Assembly: GCA_937905825.1 (NCBI GenBank)
Contig: CALCXM010000095.1
Location: 1-64,000, forward strand
Length of the DNA: 64,000 bases
Source: an uncultured bacterium
GTDB taxonomy: Bacteria; Planctomycetota; UBA1135; GCA-002686595
Direction of reading: 5' to 3'
Position 1 is the stretch's first letter. Every line of letters starts with the position of its first letter. A program made the position numbers and the translations under genes. The notes under the pieces are model-generated. The model saw only the letters and a program-made list of their open reading frames with translations. It made no database searches and had not been told where the DNA came from. Below are positions 42,367-51,881 of the stretch, in pieces.

Positions 42367-44597
42367 GCGAGCTGCTTCGGACGCTTCGGACCGAGGCACT
42401 TCAGCATCGCCGGCAGGAGGATCAGGTCACTGGCGAGGGCTAGAACCAGGGAGAAGCAAATCATGCCTGAGAAGACCCGGTTGCGCGGGAAGTCGCTGGT
42501 CATGACGGCGGCGAAGCCGACCACTAGAACAGCGGTGGTCATCAGCAAGGCTTTGCCCACGGCGACCGTGCTGCGCTGGATCGCGGCGTCCATGTCACCA
42601 TCGAGTTCGTACTCGTGCTTGAAGCGGGTCATGAAGTGGATGGTGTCGTCCACGGCAATGCCGAGGCTCATGACCAGCGCGGTGGCTCCTGCCATGGGCA
42701 TGTCGAGGGCGACGAGCATTGCCGTGGTGCCAGTTAGGGGCAGTGCGTTCGGAATGATGCTGATCAGACCCAGGCGAATCGAGCGGAAGGCGAGGGCCAG
42801 GACCGCGAAGATGATGACCGCCGCGAGACCCAAGGACTCCACCAGGTCCTCGGTGAATTGCTCGAACACGGTGCCGGAGATGATGGCTTGGCCGTTGAGG
42901 TCGAACTCCATGCCGGGGTGGAGGGCGGAGAGTTGAGCAAGCTCTGCTTTCCAGTTCGCGTAGGTCTGTTCGAAATGCCGGTAGCCGCGATCGGGCATCT
43001 GCCAGTCCACGTCCGCCCAGCGCTGCTCTTCTGAAAAGAGGGATTGGGTGAGCGCTTTCGGCAAGAGCTTCAAGCTTTGAATGGCGTCGTGAGGAGGCAC
43101 GCCCGGTGACAGGAAGGCGAGCAGATCCAGGATCGAAGTGGGGGCCGTGTGTTCGCCCTCTTGCTGGACGACGGCTTGGGCCGCGCTGAGTCCTTTGAGG
43201 ATTTGCTTCCAATCGCCATCGAGGGACTCGTCCCAGGAAACCTCGATCGAAATCGGGGTGGAGCCTCCCATGCTCTTGTCGATGACCCGCAAGGCCCGTG
43301 CGGCCTCGCTGGACGAGGGGATGTCCGCCTGCACCCGATTTTCCGTCTCGATCGTTCGGCCGTAGTACCCCGAGAAAAGCGCCGCGAGAACTCCGAGAAC
43401 CATGACCACACGCGCATGGCGCAGAGTCCGTCGAATGATGCCGTTGACCAGGGGCATGCTGCTTTGAATCAGCGAACTTTGCCCCCGTTGCTGGATGTAC
43501 TTGCCAACGAAGGAGCTAGCAAAGAACGGCAGGAAGCTGAGCACCGCGAGCAGCACACACACCACGCCGACGGCGCAGGCGGCGCCGAAGTCACGCACCA
43601 GATCCGAGCGCGCGGTGAGCAGGGACGCAAAGCCGAGTCCCGTCGTGAGCGAGGTCAGAATGCATGGCAAGGCCAGCAACTTGAGCGCCGAGGCCGTTGC
43701 TTCGGCCGGCGACTTGCCCTTGCCCCGTTCTGCGCGGATGTGCACCATGAGATGCACGCTATCGGTGAAGCCGATCATCATCAGCATCACCGGCAACAGA
43801 ATCAACGTTAGGCTGCTGAGGTGCAGGTCGAGCAGGCTCGCGATGCCAAAGCTCCAAATCACACCGATCAAGGGGCCGCCGCCCGAGAGGATGACAGCCC
43901 ACACCCCGCGGAAGAGGAACGTCGCGAGGCAGAAGACCAGGATGTAGGCGATCGAATGGTAGAGCCACTGCTCGTACTCGAAGGCTTCACCGGAAGCCCA
44001 GGTGAGCATGGTCGAGCCCGTCAGGCTGGCGTGCATGTCCGCTGGTAGTTCAGCGTTTGCGACGAGATCGTGGTAGGTCTCTGCAGGGAACGCAGCGCCC
44101 AAGCCTTCGATGGCGACGAGATCGAGGCCGACTGGGGCCAGCCAGACCTTGCCCTGTTTGTCGCTCAAGCGGCCTGCCACAAGCGGATGGCTGAGAGCCA
44201 ACTCGCGCGCGTCTGAAAACGCTTGAGGCTCGGACCCCGCCGGCGGCAAGAGCAGCTGCATTCCAAACAACTTCGCTTCCCGTGGGATGCGGTCGATCGA
44301 GAACACCTGGCCAATGCCGGGGGCGGCTTCAAGCTCCGAGATCAGCGCACGGGTCGCGGCGACCGCATCGGGTCGAAACAGATCGTCTCCTTCCAAGACC
44401 AGCACGATGTCCCCGAAGCCGTACCCGAACTCGGCCATGAGCTCCTCGACGATTCCCGGGGACTTCTCGACCTGGCCGTCCGTCGGCATGTACTTCCGAA
44501 CATATCCCCAAGCCGCGAGCCCTGTCATAAGGACCAGCACGGCAAAGAGCGCCCAACGGTAGGGCAGGGGGCTGGAGCTCGGCGGAGTGGAAGTCAT
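42360..44597 (-). CDS. RND/MMPL-family exporter
   Basis: 745 residues with two matched halves. Each half has one helix (RWALFAVLVLMTGLAAWGY near the N-terminus, RVVMVLGVLAALFSGYYG near 395), a large outer domain, then a block of five helices. The first helix block includes LVFCLATFLFRGVWAVILSGGG and LTLILLPVMLMMIGFTDSVHLMVH. The second includes LGLAAVIIFAVLALAFRSIRLG and ALVMSLGIAVDDTIHFMTRF. GFTDSVH and GIAVDDTIHF are the proton-relay positions of RND transporters in helices 4 and 10. The cargo may be lipid-like or hydrophobic (MMPL/HpnN branch), but that is a guess. It is convergent with the PqiA-like gene. Confidence 0.9.
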   Translation of the reverse strand: MTSTPPSSSPLPYRWALFAVLVLMTGLAAWGYVRKYMPTDGQVEKSPGIVEELMAEFGYGFGDIVLVLEGDDLFRPDAVAATRALISELEAAPGIGQVFSIDRIPREAKLFGMQLLLPPAGSEPQAFSDARELALSHPLVAGRLSDKQGKVWLAPVGLDLVAIEGLGAAFPAETYHDLVANAELPADMHASLTGSTMLTWASGEAFEYEQWLYHSIAYILVFCLATFLFRGVWAVILSGGGPLIGVIWSFGIASLLDLHLSSLTLILLPVMLMMIGFTDSVHLMVHIRAERGKGKSPAEATASALKLLALPCILTSLTTGLGFASLLTARSDLVRDFGAACAVGVVCVLLAVLSFLPFFASSFVGKYIQQRGQSSLIQSSMPLVNGIIRRTLRHARVVMVLGVLAALFSGYYGRTIETENRVQADIPSSSEAARALRVIDKSMGGSTPISIEVSWDESLDGDWKQILKGLSAAQAVVQQEGEHTAPTSILDLLAFLSPGVPPHDAIQSLKLLPKALTQSLFSEEQRWADVDWQMPDRGYRHFEQTYANWKAELAQLSALHPGMEFDLNGQAIISGTVFEQFTEDLVESLGLAAVIIFAVLALAFRSIRLGLISIIPNALPLTGTTAMLVALDMPMAGATALVMSLGIAVDDTIHFMTRFKHEYELDGDMDAAIQRSTVAVGKALLMTTAVLVVGFAAVMTSDFPRNRVFSGMICFSLVLALASDLILLPAMLKCLGPKRPKQLAQ

Positions 44598-44639
44598 GGC
44601 GCGCGAAAGACTAACGGGCGCTCCCCGCTGTTACACGAA

Positions 44640-44673
44640 ACAGCCCCCCATTCCCGAGGGATTGGGGGGCTGT
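44640..44673 (-). terminator. Terminator hairpin after the sigma-kinase operon
   Basis: Perfect 11-bp arms (ACAGCCCCCCA at 44640-44650 with 44663-44673) around an inner partly paired loop. On the minus strand the stem is followed by TTTCGTG. It lies 15 bases after the stop at 44688, so it should end transcripts of the operon that begins with the sigma factor gene near 47922. Confidence 0.75.
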
Positions 44674-44687
44674 CGCACATGCGGGGA

Positions 44688-45014
44688 CTAGACAGTGATC
44701 GTGATCTCGACGATCAACGGCTCTGCCTGACCATCGTCAATCGTGATGGTTCCCTTCTCGACGCAAATGAGGGTCCAGATCTGGTGCTCCTCGTTCCAGA
44801 TGACCAGGTACTCCATGGGCTCTGACGAGCCCGTGACCTTGTCCTCACCGAACACCTGAACAAATGCTCGTTTGACATTCGCTTGAACATTGCTCGCCGT
44901 GCTCCCGGGGGCTGTCGTGTCGATGGTCGCCCGGCCACTCGTGACGCCGGGGTCCTGGGGACCATTGGGGTCGTGCTTTAATCCTTTGCGCCAAATCGAA
45001 ATGCTAAACGTCAT
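44688..45014 (-). CDS. Small hypothetical beta-rich protein, last gene of the sigma-kinase operon
   Basis: 108 residues, unrecognised. A strong ribosome-binding site (GAGGAG) lies 7 bases before the ATG, better than that of any neighbour. No signal peptide or membrane segment. The sequence SISIWRKGLKHDPNGPQDPG is followed by beta-strand-like stretches (EYLVIWNEEHQIWTLICVEKGTITID) and ends PLIVEITITV. It lies 32 bases after the kinase gene on the same strand and before a terminator, so it is probably co-transcribed and could be a kinase target or accessory protein. The strong RBS suggests it is made in larger amounts than the kinase. Confidence 0.65.
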   Translation of the reverse strand: MTFSISIWRKGLKHDPNGPQDPGVTSGRATIDTTAPGSTASNVQANVKRAFVQVFGEDKVTGSSEPMEYLVIWNEEHQIWTLICVEKGTITIDDGQAEPLIVEITITV

Positions 45015-45046
45015 TGGGTTCTCCTCGTTCAGGGAAGGTGAAGCGC

Positions 45047-47215
45047 CTACTCTCCAGCGCGCAGAGGTGCTGGATAGACGACGCGGAATGCGAGTCCTGC
45101 TCTGCGAGATGGCTCGTCAGGTTCCTTGCTAGGGATGGTTATTAACATGTGCGTCGAGCGTAGGCTCACGTTGACACGATTGTGGATCGGGTCGCCGGGT
45201 TTCCAGGACGCACGGAAGTAGAGGTAGTGGGACCCCTCGTTGATGTCTCCGAGGATGTGGCTATAAACGATGTGTTCGCCAGCCGCATTTATGTCTGGTG
45301 AGAACACCGCATCCTTTCCATGCAGTTGGTCTACCTCTTCCAGTGTTGGCAGTCGCCCGCCCGCCCAGTCTGCAAACTTCTGTGCGTAGTCTATGGGGCC
45401 TGCGCAGGGCGAGTCGTCGATGACGTCACTGATGACGAGGTCCGCGCTCAGCTGGCTCATCTGCCGCTTCGATATCAATGGGCTAATGAGGATTCCAAGT
45501 TCCTTAAGGTGCACCCAGCCGGTGGTGTCTAAATGCGGTCGCTTGAATTCCAAATGGATGGGTTCGCACCAAGGGGAATCGACAAGGAAGTCGCGCTGCC
45601 AGATGCCCGGGATCTCAAGCCGATATTGACCAGTGTCCGGGAATTCCGTCAGGGGGACTGGGTTGTGAACCCGGATGACCGCCCTTGGTCCATTCAACTC
45701 GGCAGGCTCCTCCTTGTAGAGGATCAGTTGCTCGTTGCTGGCAAGTTCTGGGGAGAGTGTGACCCGCCCTCGGTTGCGCGTCTCGGAGTTCCAGGGCGCC
45801 TCCGGCAGCATGATTTCGTCTAGGACCAGAACGCCCCGCCAGACTGCAGGAGGATATCGCTTGAGGTCGAAGTTGGAGAGCTGCTCGAGCTTCGTTGCAA
45901 CGTGACGCGACCAGGATTCGATCGCAGCCTCTGCCGGAGGTGTTGATGTGTACAGCATCCGGCCCGCAATCGACCGGTCGAGGGTCTCTGCTCGATACTT
46001 CGCGTTCAGCAGGCCGAATCCGAGGCGCTGAACCTCAGAGCCGGCCCTGGTTTCCGGAATGCGACTCACGAGGGCCTCGAGCTCCTCGGCGAAGGCAGTC
46101 CGTTCCGTTCGCAAGGACTGCATCCAAAGTCCAGATCCAGCCAAAGCCGCCACACTGACCCCCATGGCAGCAAATCCAGAAACCCGCCGATGGCGCTTCA
46201 TGAACAGCCGCGCGTGATGCACGGGGGAGCGGCTACCCACCGAGATCGGGCGATCCGCCAGGGCATCTTGGATATCGAGGGCGACTTCCCCCATGGACGC
46301 GTAGCGCTGCCGCGCGTCCGGTTCCATGCAGTGAGCGAGAATGTTCTCGATCGACTTGCTGATCTCGGGGTTGAGCTTGCGAGGGTTGGTCGGACGCGCT
46401 GCACTGACCGCGTCCATGGTCTCCTGGCGAGTGTCGCGCTTGAATGGGGACGTCAGCGTCAACAGCTCATAGGCCATCGACCCGAACGAGAAGATGTCTG
46501 AGCGGATGTCCGTCCCGGTTTCGCCGGACTGCACTTGTTCCGGTGACAAGTAGGCTGGTGAGCCCACCAGGTTCTGGGTGATGTCCAAGGACTCGAGTTC
46601 GTCCAGGTGCGCCAGGCCAAAGTCGATCAGGCGCGGATGCTCGTCGTCCATGGCGAACAAAACGTTCGAGGGCTTCACGTCCCGGTGCAGGATCCCGCGC
46701 TCGTGGCAGTAGGCCAAGCCTTCGGCGATTCGCACCAAACAATGCAGGCGCGCCCGGAGAGCGCTCATGCTGTTCTGGTGACCCGCCGTCAGATCTAGAA
46801 TCTTGTCCTGGAGCGTGCCCCCATCGAGCAGTTCCATGACCAAGTGATCGCGCCCGACCTCGTAGACCTTGACGATCGAGCGGTGCTCGAGCTTTGCGAT
46901 CGAGCGCGCTTCGTTGGATGCCCAGCGATCCCGGGAGATGACCTTGATCGCCACGTGCCGCCGCAGGTCCGGATCCCAGCCCAGGTAGACCTTGCCGATG
47001 CCGCCTGCGCCCAGGTCACCGACGATTTGGAAGCGGTCCAGTTGCGTCGGCCGTTTGGGTTCTTGCCAAGACTCGGAAGCCGCCTGGAACAACTGATGAA
47101 CTCGAACCGCGCCGGCGATCTCCTCTCCACCTTCCGAGAGAAAGGACTCGTGGTCGACCTCGTCCTCGTCAAAGGTGGCATCCAGGAACCGGTCGATCAG
47201 TTCGTCGTCTTCCAT
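45047..47215 (-). CDS. Transmembrane Ser/Thr kinase with degenerate FGE-like sensor domain
   Basis: 722 residues. Residues 1-55 are acidic. The Hanks-type kinase domain covers about 60-320: glycine loop GDLGAGGIGKVYLG, Lys91 in HVAIKV, catalytic HRDVKPSN with D179, DFG at 198-200, and SPAYLSPEQ as the APE element. All key residues are present. A TM helix is at about 347-365 (GFAAMGVSVAALAGSGLWM). The outer part of about 350 residues ends with a weak FGE-sulfatase signature: AQKFADWAGGRLPTLEEVDQL corresponds to the WAGkRLPTEaEWE element and AGLAFRVVYP to the GFR-x-V end. The canonical EWE and Cys residues are missing. The kinase presumably senses outside the membrane and phosphorylates cytoplasmic targets. 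It starts 2 bases after the sigma factor stop. Confidence 0.88.
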   Translation of the reverse strand: MEDDELIDRFLDATFDEDEVDHESFLSEGGEEIAGAVRVHQLFQAASESWQEPKRPTQLDRFQIVGDLGAGGIGKVYLGWDPDLRRHVAIKVISRDRWASNEARSIAKLEHRSIVKVYEVGRDHLVMELLDGGTLQDKILDLTAGHQNSMSALRARLHCLVRIAEGLAYCHERGILHRDVKPSNVLFAMDDEHPRLIDFGLAHLDELESLDITQNLVGSPAYLSPEQVQSGETGTDIRSDIFSFGSMAYELLTLTSPFKRDTRQETMDAVSAARPTNPRKLNPEISKSIENILAHCMEPDARQRYASMGEVALDIQDALADRPISVGSRSPVHHARLFMKRHRRVSGFAAMGVSVAALAGSGLWMQSLRTERTAFAEELEALVSRIPETRAGSEVQRLGFGLLNAKYRAETLDRSIAGRMLYTSTPPAEAAIESWSRHVATKLEQLSNFDLKRYPPAVWRGVLVLDEIMLPEAPWNSETRNRGRVTLSPELASNEQLILYKEEPAELNGPRAVIRVHNPVPLTEFPDTGQYRLEIPGIWQRDFLVDSPWCEPIHLEFKRPHLDTTGWVHLKELGILISPLISKRQMSQLSADLVISDVIDDSPCAGPIDYAQKFADWAGGRLPTLEEVDQLHGKDAVFSPDINAAGEHIVYSHILGDINEGSHYLYFRASWKPGDPIHNRVNVSLRSTHMLITIPSKEPDEPSRRAGLAFRVVYPAPLRAGE

Positions 47216-47217
47216 GG

Positions 47218-47922
<705 letters not shown>

Positions 47923-48217
47923 TCAATCCTGGAAAAGGAGTTCGCATTCTCGCAAGGCACTTACCTCTAAGAGCTTACAATCGGAGCGTCCGATCCGGAG
48001 CGCCTCTTTTTGAGCAAGAAGTGACAAATCCTGAAGGTGGCCCGAGCCGAACCTTGTCTTACCTTATTGCGGGGCAACCTCCCACCGAGAGAACTGGGCT
48101 GTCAGGGCTGTGTGAAGCTTTGTTCCCTCGGCAGAAGACAAAGGTAGTGGTGATTCAGAGTCCCTTCTGAAACCATGACCGGCGACTCGGGAGTGCCCCG
48201 CGCCTTTTATTCACACG
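47923..48217. promoter_or_regulatory. Divergent promoter region between two sigma factor genes
   Basis: About 295 bases between two divergently transcribed sigma factor genes, holding the promoters of both units. It is AT-richer than the flanking genes. The direct repeat CGGAGCG occurs twice near 47984-48003. I could not fix -35/-10 elements or an autoregulatory ECF motif by eye. Confidence 0.35.
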
Positions 48218-48766
48218 ATGGCATCGATTTCACGACCGCAATTCAGAGCGTTGTTTCTTGCTCAGCGGGATCGACTCTTCCGGATGCTGTTGCGGCTGGC
48301 TGGCAATGCCCACGATGCCGAGGACTTACTGCAGGAGACCTTTCTCGTGGTCTGGAGAAAGCGTGACGACTTCCGCGGTCGCGGGGCCCCCGAGGGCTAC
48401 CTGCGGACGACGGCTGTGCGGCTGTTCTTGAACAGAAGGCAAGCCCAGTCGTCCCGGCCTCGAACCAGTGCCGAGTTGCACCTAGCGGAGGCCAGCCCCG
48501 ACCCCGGCCAACCCTGCCCCTCCCATGTGCTGGCTTCGAGGGAGGCCGTGCGTTTCTTGGTGGACCGCGTCGAGCGCGCCCTAGCGACCCTGACCCCCGA
48601 ACAACGTCACGCGTTCGTGCTCTTCCGCTACGAGGGCATGAAGGTCCAAGAGATCTCCGAGTTGACGGGGAGCTTGCCGAAGACCGTTGAGACCCGCATC
48701 CGCCGGGCTACCATCGCGCTCGCCACCGAGCTTCGCCCTTTCCGTGACCTCCTACCGGCCTCCTGA
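48218..48766 (+). CDS. ECF-type RNA polymerase sigma factor
   Basis: 182 residues. Region 2 is FRALFLAQRDRLFRMLLRLAG with NAHDAEDLLQETFLVVWRKRDDFRG, the -10 binding segment. Region 4 is LATLTPEQRHAFVLFRYEGMKVQEISELTGSLPKTVETRIRRA, a helix-turn-helix for the -35 element. The layout and length are standard for ECF sigma factors. Its stop is one base before the start of the anti-sigma gene, so the pair is translationally linked. It recruits RNA polymerase to its regulon when released by the downstream membrane protein. Confidence 0.92.
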   Translation: MASISRPQFRALFLAQRDRLFRMLLRLAGNAHDAEDLLQETFLVVWRKRDDFRGRGAPEGYLRTTAVRLFLNRRQAQSSRPRTSAELHLAEASPDPGQPCPSHVLASREAVRFLVDRVERALATLTPEQRHAFVLFRYEGMKVQEISELTGSLPKTVETRIRRATIALATELRPFRDLLPAS

Positions 48767-48767
48767 G

Positions 48768-49892
48768 ATGGGTGACTTCGATCTAGATCTCATCCGAGCC
48801 TGGGCCTCGGGCAAGCTTCCGGCGGAGCGCGCCGCGCAGTTTGAGAAGTCCATGGCCGCCGACCCTGAGCTGGCAGAGTTCGCCGAGGCTTGGAGGGAGC
48901 TCGACGCCTACAGTGATGTGGAGGCGAGTCATGAAGCGGATCCCGAGAGCGGCATGCGATCGGTCCTGAGCTTTGGCGTGCTTGAAGCCCTGATGGATCA
49001 GGCGCCGGTCGTTCCGTGGACCCCGCTGTTGCACGTGGCGGCGGCTTCGGTGCTGTTCTTAGGGGGGATTCTCGGGCTGCATTCGGAACTGTCCACGAAC
49101 CCATCGAACACTGCGGTACCGAGCGCACACGACATTCCCTTCGTCGAGCACGCGCCGCCCATGGACATGGAGTTGGACGAGCAGCTGGCCGCCTTGCGCG
49201 ACTACCAACCCATCAAGAACGGGGAAGTTCAATGGTTGGATTCGATCGCTGCTGGGCAACTGCTCGGCCGCGCAACCGGACGTCCCTTGCTGGTGTGGTG
49301 CATTCACCCGACTTGCCCCTTCTGCAAGAAGATGCGCGAGAGCACCCTGCTCGACCTGGACGTGCAAGAAGCGCTGGAGCAGTTTGTTCCTGTGCAACTG
49401 AACGTCATGCAAGAAGCGCGCTACGCAAACATGACCCTCGAGCACGGCTTCCCCATGTTTGAAGTGCTCACGAACGAACTCGGGGACCTGCATCGGTTCT
49501 ACAACTACCAAGAGTCGAAACCGTTCATCGGGGAACTGTCCCGTGGGATCGAGGGCCTGGAGAAGGATCTTGATGGAGCCAGCTTGTCTTGGAAGCGCTG
49601 GCCGGATGCGGTTGGCACGCTCTTGGACGCACGGGCCGCAGAGCGCGCAGGACGCTTCGGCGAAGCCCTCCGCGGTTACCAGGCCATGGGGGAGTTGGGC
49701 GCAGGCTTGCAGCTGAGCGAGCTTTCCGAAGCTGGCGAAAGACGACTGGCCTTGCTCGCGAACAACTACCTGCACCAGGCCCAGCGCAATGCCGACCCCG
49801 CGCGCGTCCTAGGTGGCGCCGCCTGGGTCTTTCGCGGTTCGAGCTTCGAAGCGGAATTTCAAAAGCTCGAACGGGCTGCCCGGGGCGAGTGA
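48768..49892 (+). CDS. Transmembrane anti-sigma factor with periplasmic thioredoxin-like domain
   Basis: 374 residues from the ATG at 48768, one base after the sigma stop; the longer frame overlaps the sigma gene. Residues about 1-55 (FDLDLIRAWASGKLPAERAAQFEKSMAADPELAEFAEAW) match the anti-sigma N-terminal fold without the zinc His-x3-Cys-x2-Cys motif. A TM helix lies at about 84-104 (PLLHVAAASVLFLGGILGL). The outer part is a thioredoxin/DsbD-gamma-like fold: RPLLVWCIHPTCPFCKKMRE, with the CPFC redox pair at C183 and C186, then a helical and a cis-Pro-like segment (GFPMFEVLTNE). After about 290 a helical TPR-like tail follows. A redox-triggered release of the sigma factor is the obvious hypothesis. 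Confidence 0.85.
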   Translation: MGDFDLDLIRAWASGKLPAERAAQFEKSMAADPELAEFAEAWRELDAYSDVEASHEADPESGMRSVLSFGVLEALMDQAPVVPWTPLLHVAAASVLFLGGILGLHSELSTNPSNTAVPSAHDIPFVEHAPPMDMELDEQLAALRDYQPIKNGEVQWLDSIAAGQLLGRATGRPLLVWCIHPTCPFCKKMRESTLLDLDVQEALEQFVPVQLNVMQEARYANMTLEHGFPMFEVLTNELGDLHRFYNYQESKPFIGELSRGIEGLEKDLDGASLSWKRWPDAVGTLLDARAAERAGRFGEALRGYQAMGELGAGLQLSELSEAGERRLALLANNYLHQAQRNADPARVLGGAAWVFRGSSFEAEFQKLERAARGE

Positions 49893-49977
49893 GCCTCGAC
49901 GGATTTTTCGCCAAATCTTCGACGCAGGAGTGATTCCACCCTTCCGGAATTTGCGAGCAGTCGTCACCGTAGCGTTC

Positions 49978-51630
49978 ATGAATCGCCAGCGCTTGTTCAC
50001 TGCCCTCTTCGTCCTCTTCAGTCCCTGCTTGCTCCCGGCCAAACCCCAGGAGCCAGCCCCGACGCCGCGGCTTGTCTTGCAGATCACCGTGGATCAACTG
50101 CGCGGTGACTTGCTCGATCGCATGCGCAGTCGCTTCGTGGAAGGTGGACTTGGTCGTTTGATGACGGAGGGTGCCCACTACACGGTGGCGCACTACGCGC
50201 ACGGCAGCACGATGACCGCTCCCGGGCACGCCACTCTGTTTACCGGGGCCAACCCGCGCGAACACGGCATCGTGGCCAACGAGTGGTTCGACCCAAAGAC
50301 AGGGCACGTGGTTTACAACTGCGAGGACATGGATCATGCGGAGCTTGGGGCAGAGCCCAAACGCGGCGCCGGGTCCTCTCCCAAGAACCTCATGGGTAGC
50401 ACGATTGGTGATGAGCTTGTGGTGGCGAGTGGTGGCCGCTCGCGGGTCTTCGCCGTGTCCGTCAAAGACCGCGGTGCGATCCTGCCCGCGGGTCATCTCG
50501 GCAAGGGCTTCTGGTTTTCGAAGGACACGGGCGGGTTCGTGACCAGTGACTTTTACTACGAACTCGAGCCCGAGTGGATGCGCACTTGGAACGAGTTGAA
50601 GCTAGCCGACGCTTACGCCGGCTTGTCTTGGCAACTCCATTCGGAAGAGGGCACGTACCTTTACGAGGATGACCGCGAGTTCGAACGGGGCACGCGCACC
50701 CTCGGGCGAACCTTCCCGAAGGCGTACCCGGCTGAACCCGGACGTGCTCTGTACTCGGCCCTCACCTCCTCTCCAGTGGGGGATGAGTTGACCCTCGCCT
50801 TTGCGGTGGAGTTGATGAAGTCAGAGGCCCTCGGCAAGGGCGAGCACACGGACTTCCTAGCCGTGAGTTTCTCCATGGCGGACTACGTCGGGCACATGTG
50901 GGGGCCGAGCAGTCGCGAGGCGGAAGACAATCTGCTACGCCTAGACGAAACGATCATGCAGTTGCTCGATCAAGTGGATCGCCACGTCGGCTTGCAGAAC
51001 ACGGTGATCGTGCTTTCCGCAGACCACGGTGCACCGGACGCGACCCAGCGCCTTAGCGAACTCGGTGCCCATGTGGACTGGGTCGACGCCGGTGAACTCT
51101 TGAAGGCGGCAAACCTTGCCGTCAAGCAGCACTTCGCCATCGAAGACTCTCTGATTCGTAGCCACGTGGTCCCTTACTTGTACTTGGACCACCCCAAGAT
51201 CCTGGAGCTCGGACTCGATTCCCGTGAAGTCGCGAACGTGATTTCGACCAGCGCGGAAGCGCAACCGGGCGTTGCCCACGCGGTTCCCCGTTGGCGCCTC
51301 GAGAGCGGCGCCATGCCCCGGGGACCACTCTTCGACCGCTTGGCCGCAAGCTTCAACGGCGAACGCTCCGGCGACCTATGGCTCGTGCCCGAACCCCAAT
51401 GGCAGCTTGGTTCCGGCAACGCGGAGAGCGTCTTGACCTCTCTGCATGGATCACCTTGGAGTTATGACACGCACGTTCCGATCCTCTTCATGGGCCCGAG
51501 CATTCCCAAGGGCCGTCACCACCGGCCCGTCGCTCCCCGCGACATCGCACCTACTTTGGCCTTGATGTTGCGCATCAAAGCCCCGAGTGTCTCCACCGGC
51601 GAGCCCTTGTACGAAGTGTTGGCCGACTAA
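49978..51630 (+). CDS. Secreted PafA-like alkaline phosphatase/phosphodiesterase
   Basis: 550 residues from the ATG at 49978, chosen for its signal peptide (LFTALFVLFSPCLLPAKPQ). The alkaline phosphatase superfamily core is clear: metal ligand in LQITVDQLRGD, nucleophile Thr80 in STMTAPGHATLFTGANPREHGI, SMADYVGHMWGP with Asp and His ligands, SADHGAP with Asp-His, and YDTHVPILFMGP with the last His. This arrangement matches the PafA type of Thr-nucleophile alkaline phosphatases. It releases phosphate from phosphomonoesters in the periplasm. It starts 85 bases after the anti-sigma gene and could belong to the same transcript. Confidence 0.9.
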   Translation: MNRQRLFTALFVLFSPCLLPAKPQEPAPTPRLVLQITVDQLRGDLLDRMRSRFVEGGLGRLMTEGAHYTVAHYAHGSTMTAPGHATLFTGANPREHGIVANEWFDPKTGHVVYNCEDMDHAELGAEPKRGAGSSPKNLMGSTIGDELVVASGGRSRVFAVSVKDRGAILPAGHLGKGFWFSKDTGGFVTSDFYYELEPEWMRTWNELKLADAYAGLSWQLHSEEGTYLYEDDREFERGTRTLGRTFPKAYPAEPGRALYSALTSSPVGDELTLAFAVELMKSEALGKGEHTDFLAVSFSMADYVGHMWGPSSREAEDNLLRLDETIMQLLDQVDRHVGLQNTVIVLSADHGAPDATQRLSELGAHVDWVDAGELLKAANLAVKQHFAIEDSLIRSHVVPYLYLDHPKILELGLDSREVANVISTSAEAQPGVAHAVPRWRLESGAMPRGPLFDRLAASFNGERSGDLWLVPEPQWQLGSGNAESVLTSLHGSPWSYDTHVPILFMGPSIPKGRHHRPVAPRDIAPTLALMLRIKAPSVSTGEPLYEVLAD

Positions 51631-51881
51631 GACATTGCGGGGCCGACTGGGCGTGCTGCTCCTGGCCCTGGGCACAGACGGGGCTCTCGATGAAGATTGA
51701 GAGGGCCGGCCCGGCGAAGGCCTCTTCGGATTCGCCAACTCGCGAGCCCTCGCGCCGCAGGCGAGATCATTCGGACGGCAATGCCGCCCCTTGAATCCTG
51801 AGGCCGCCGAGTTCGTTTCTCGTCTGTTGTTGGGAGCGTCTGCGCAGTGCTTCCCAAGTCGGCCGGTGCTACCATGCGCCC

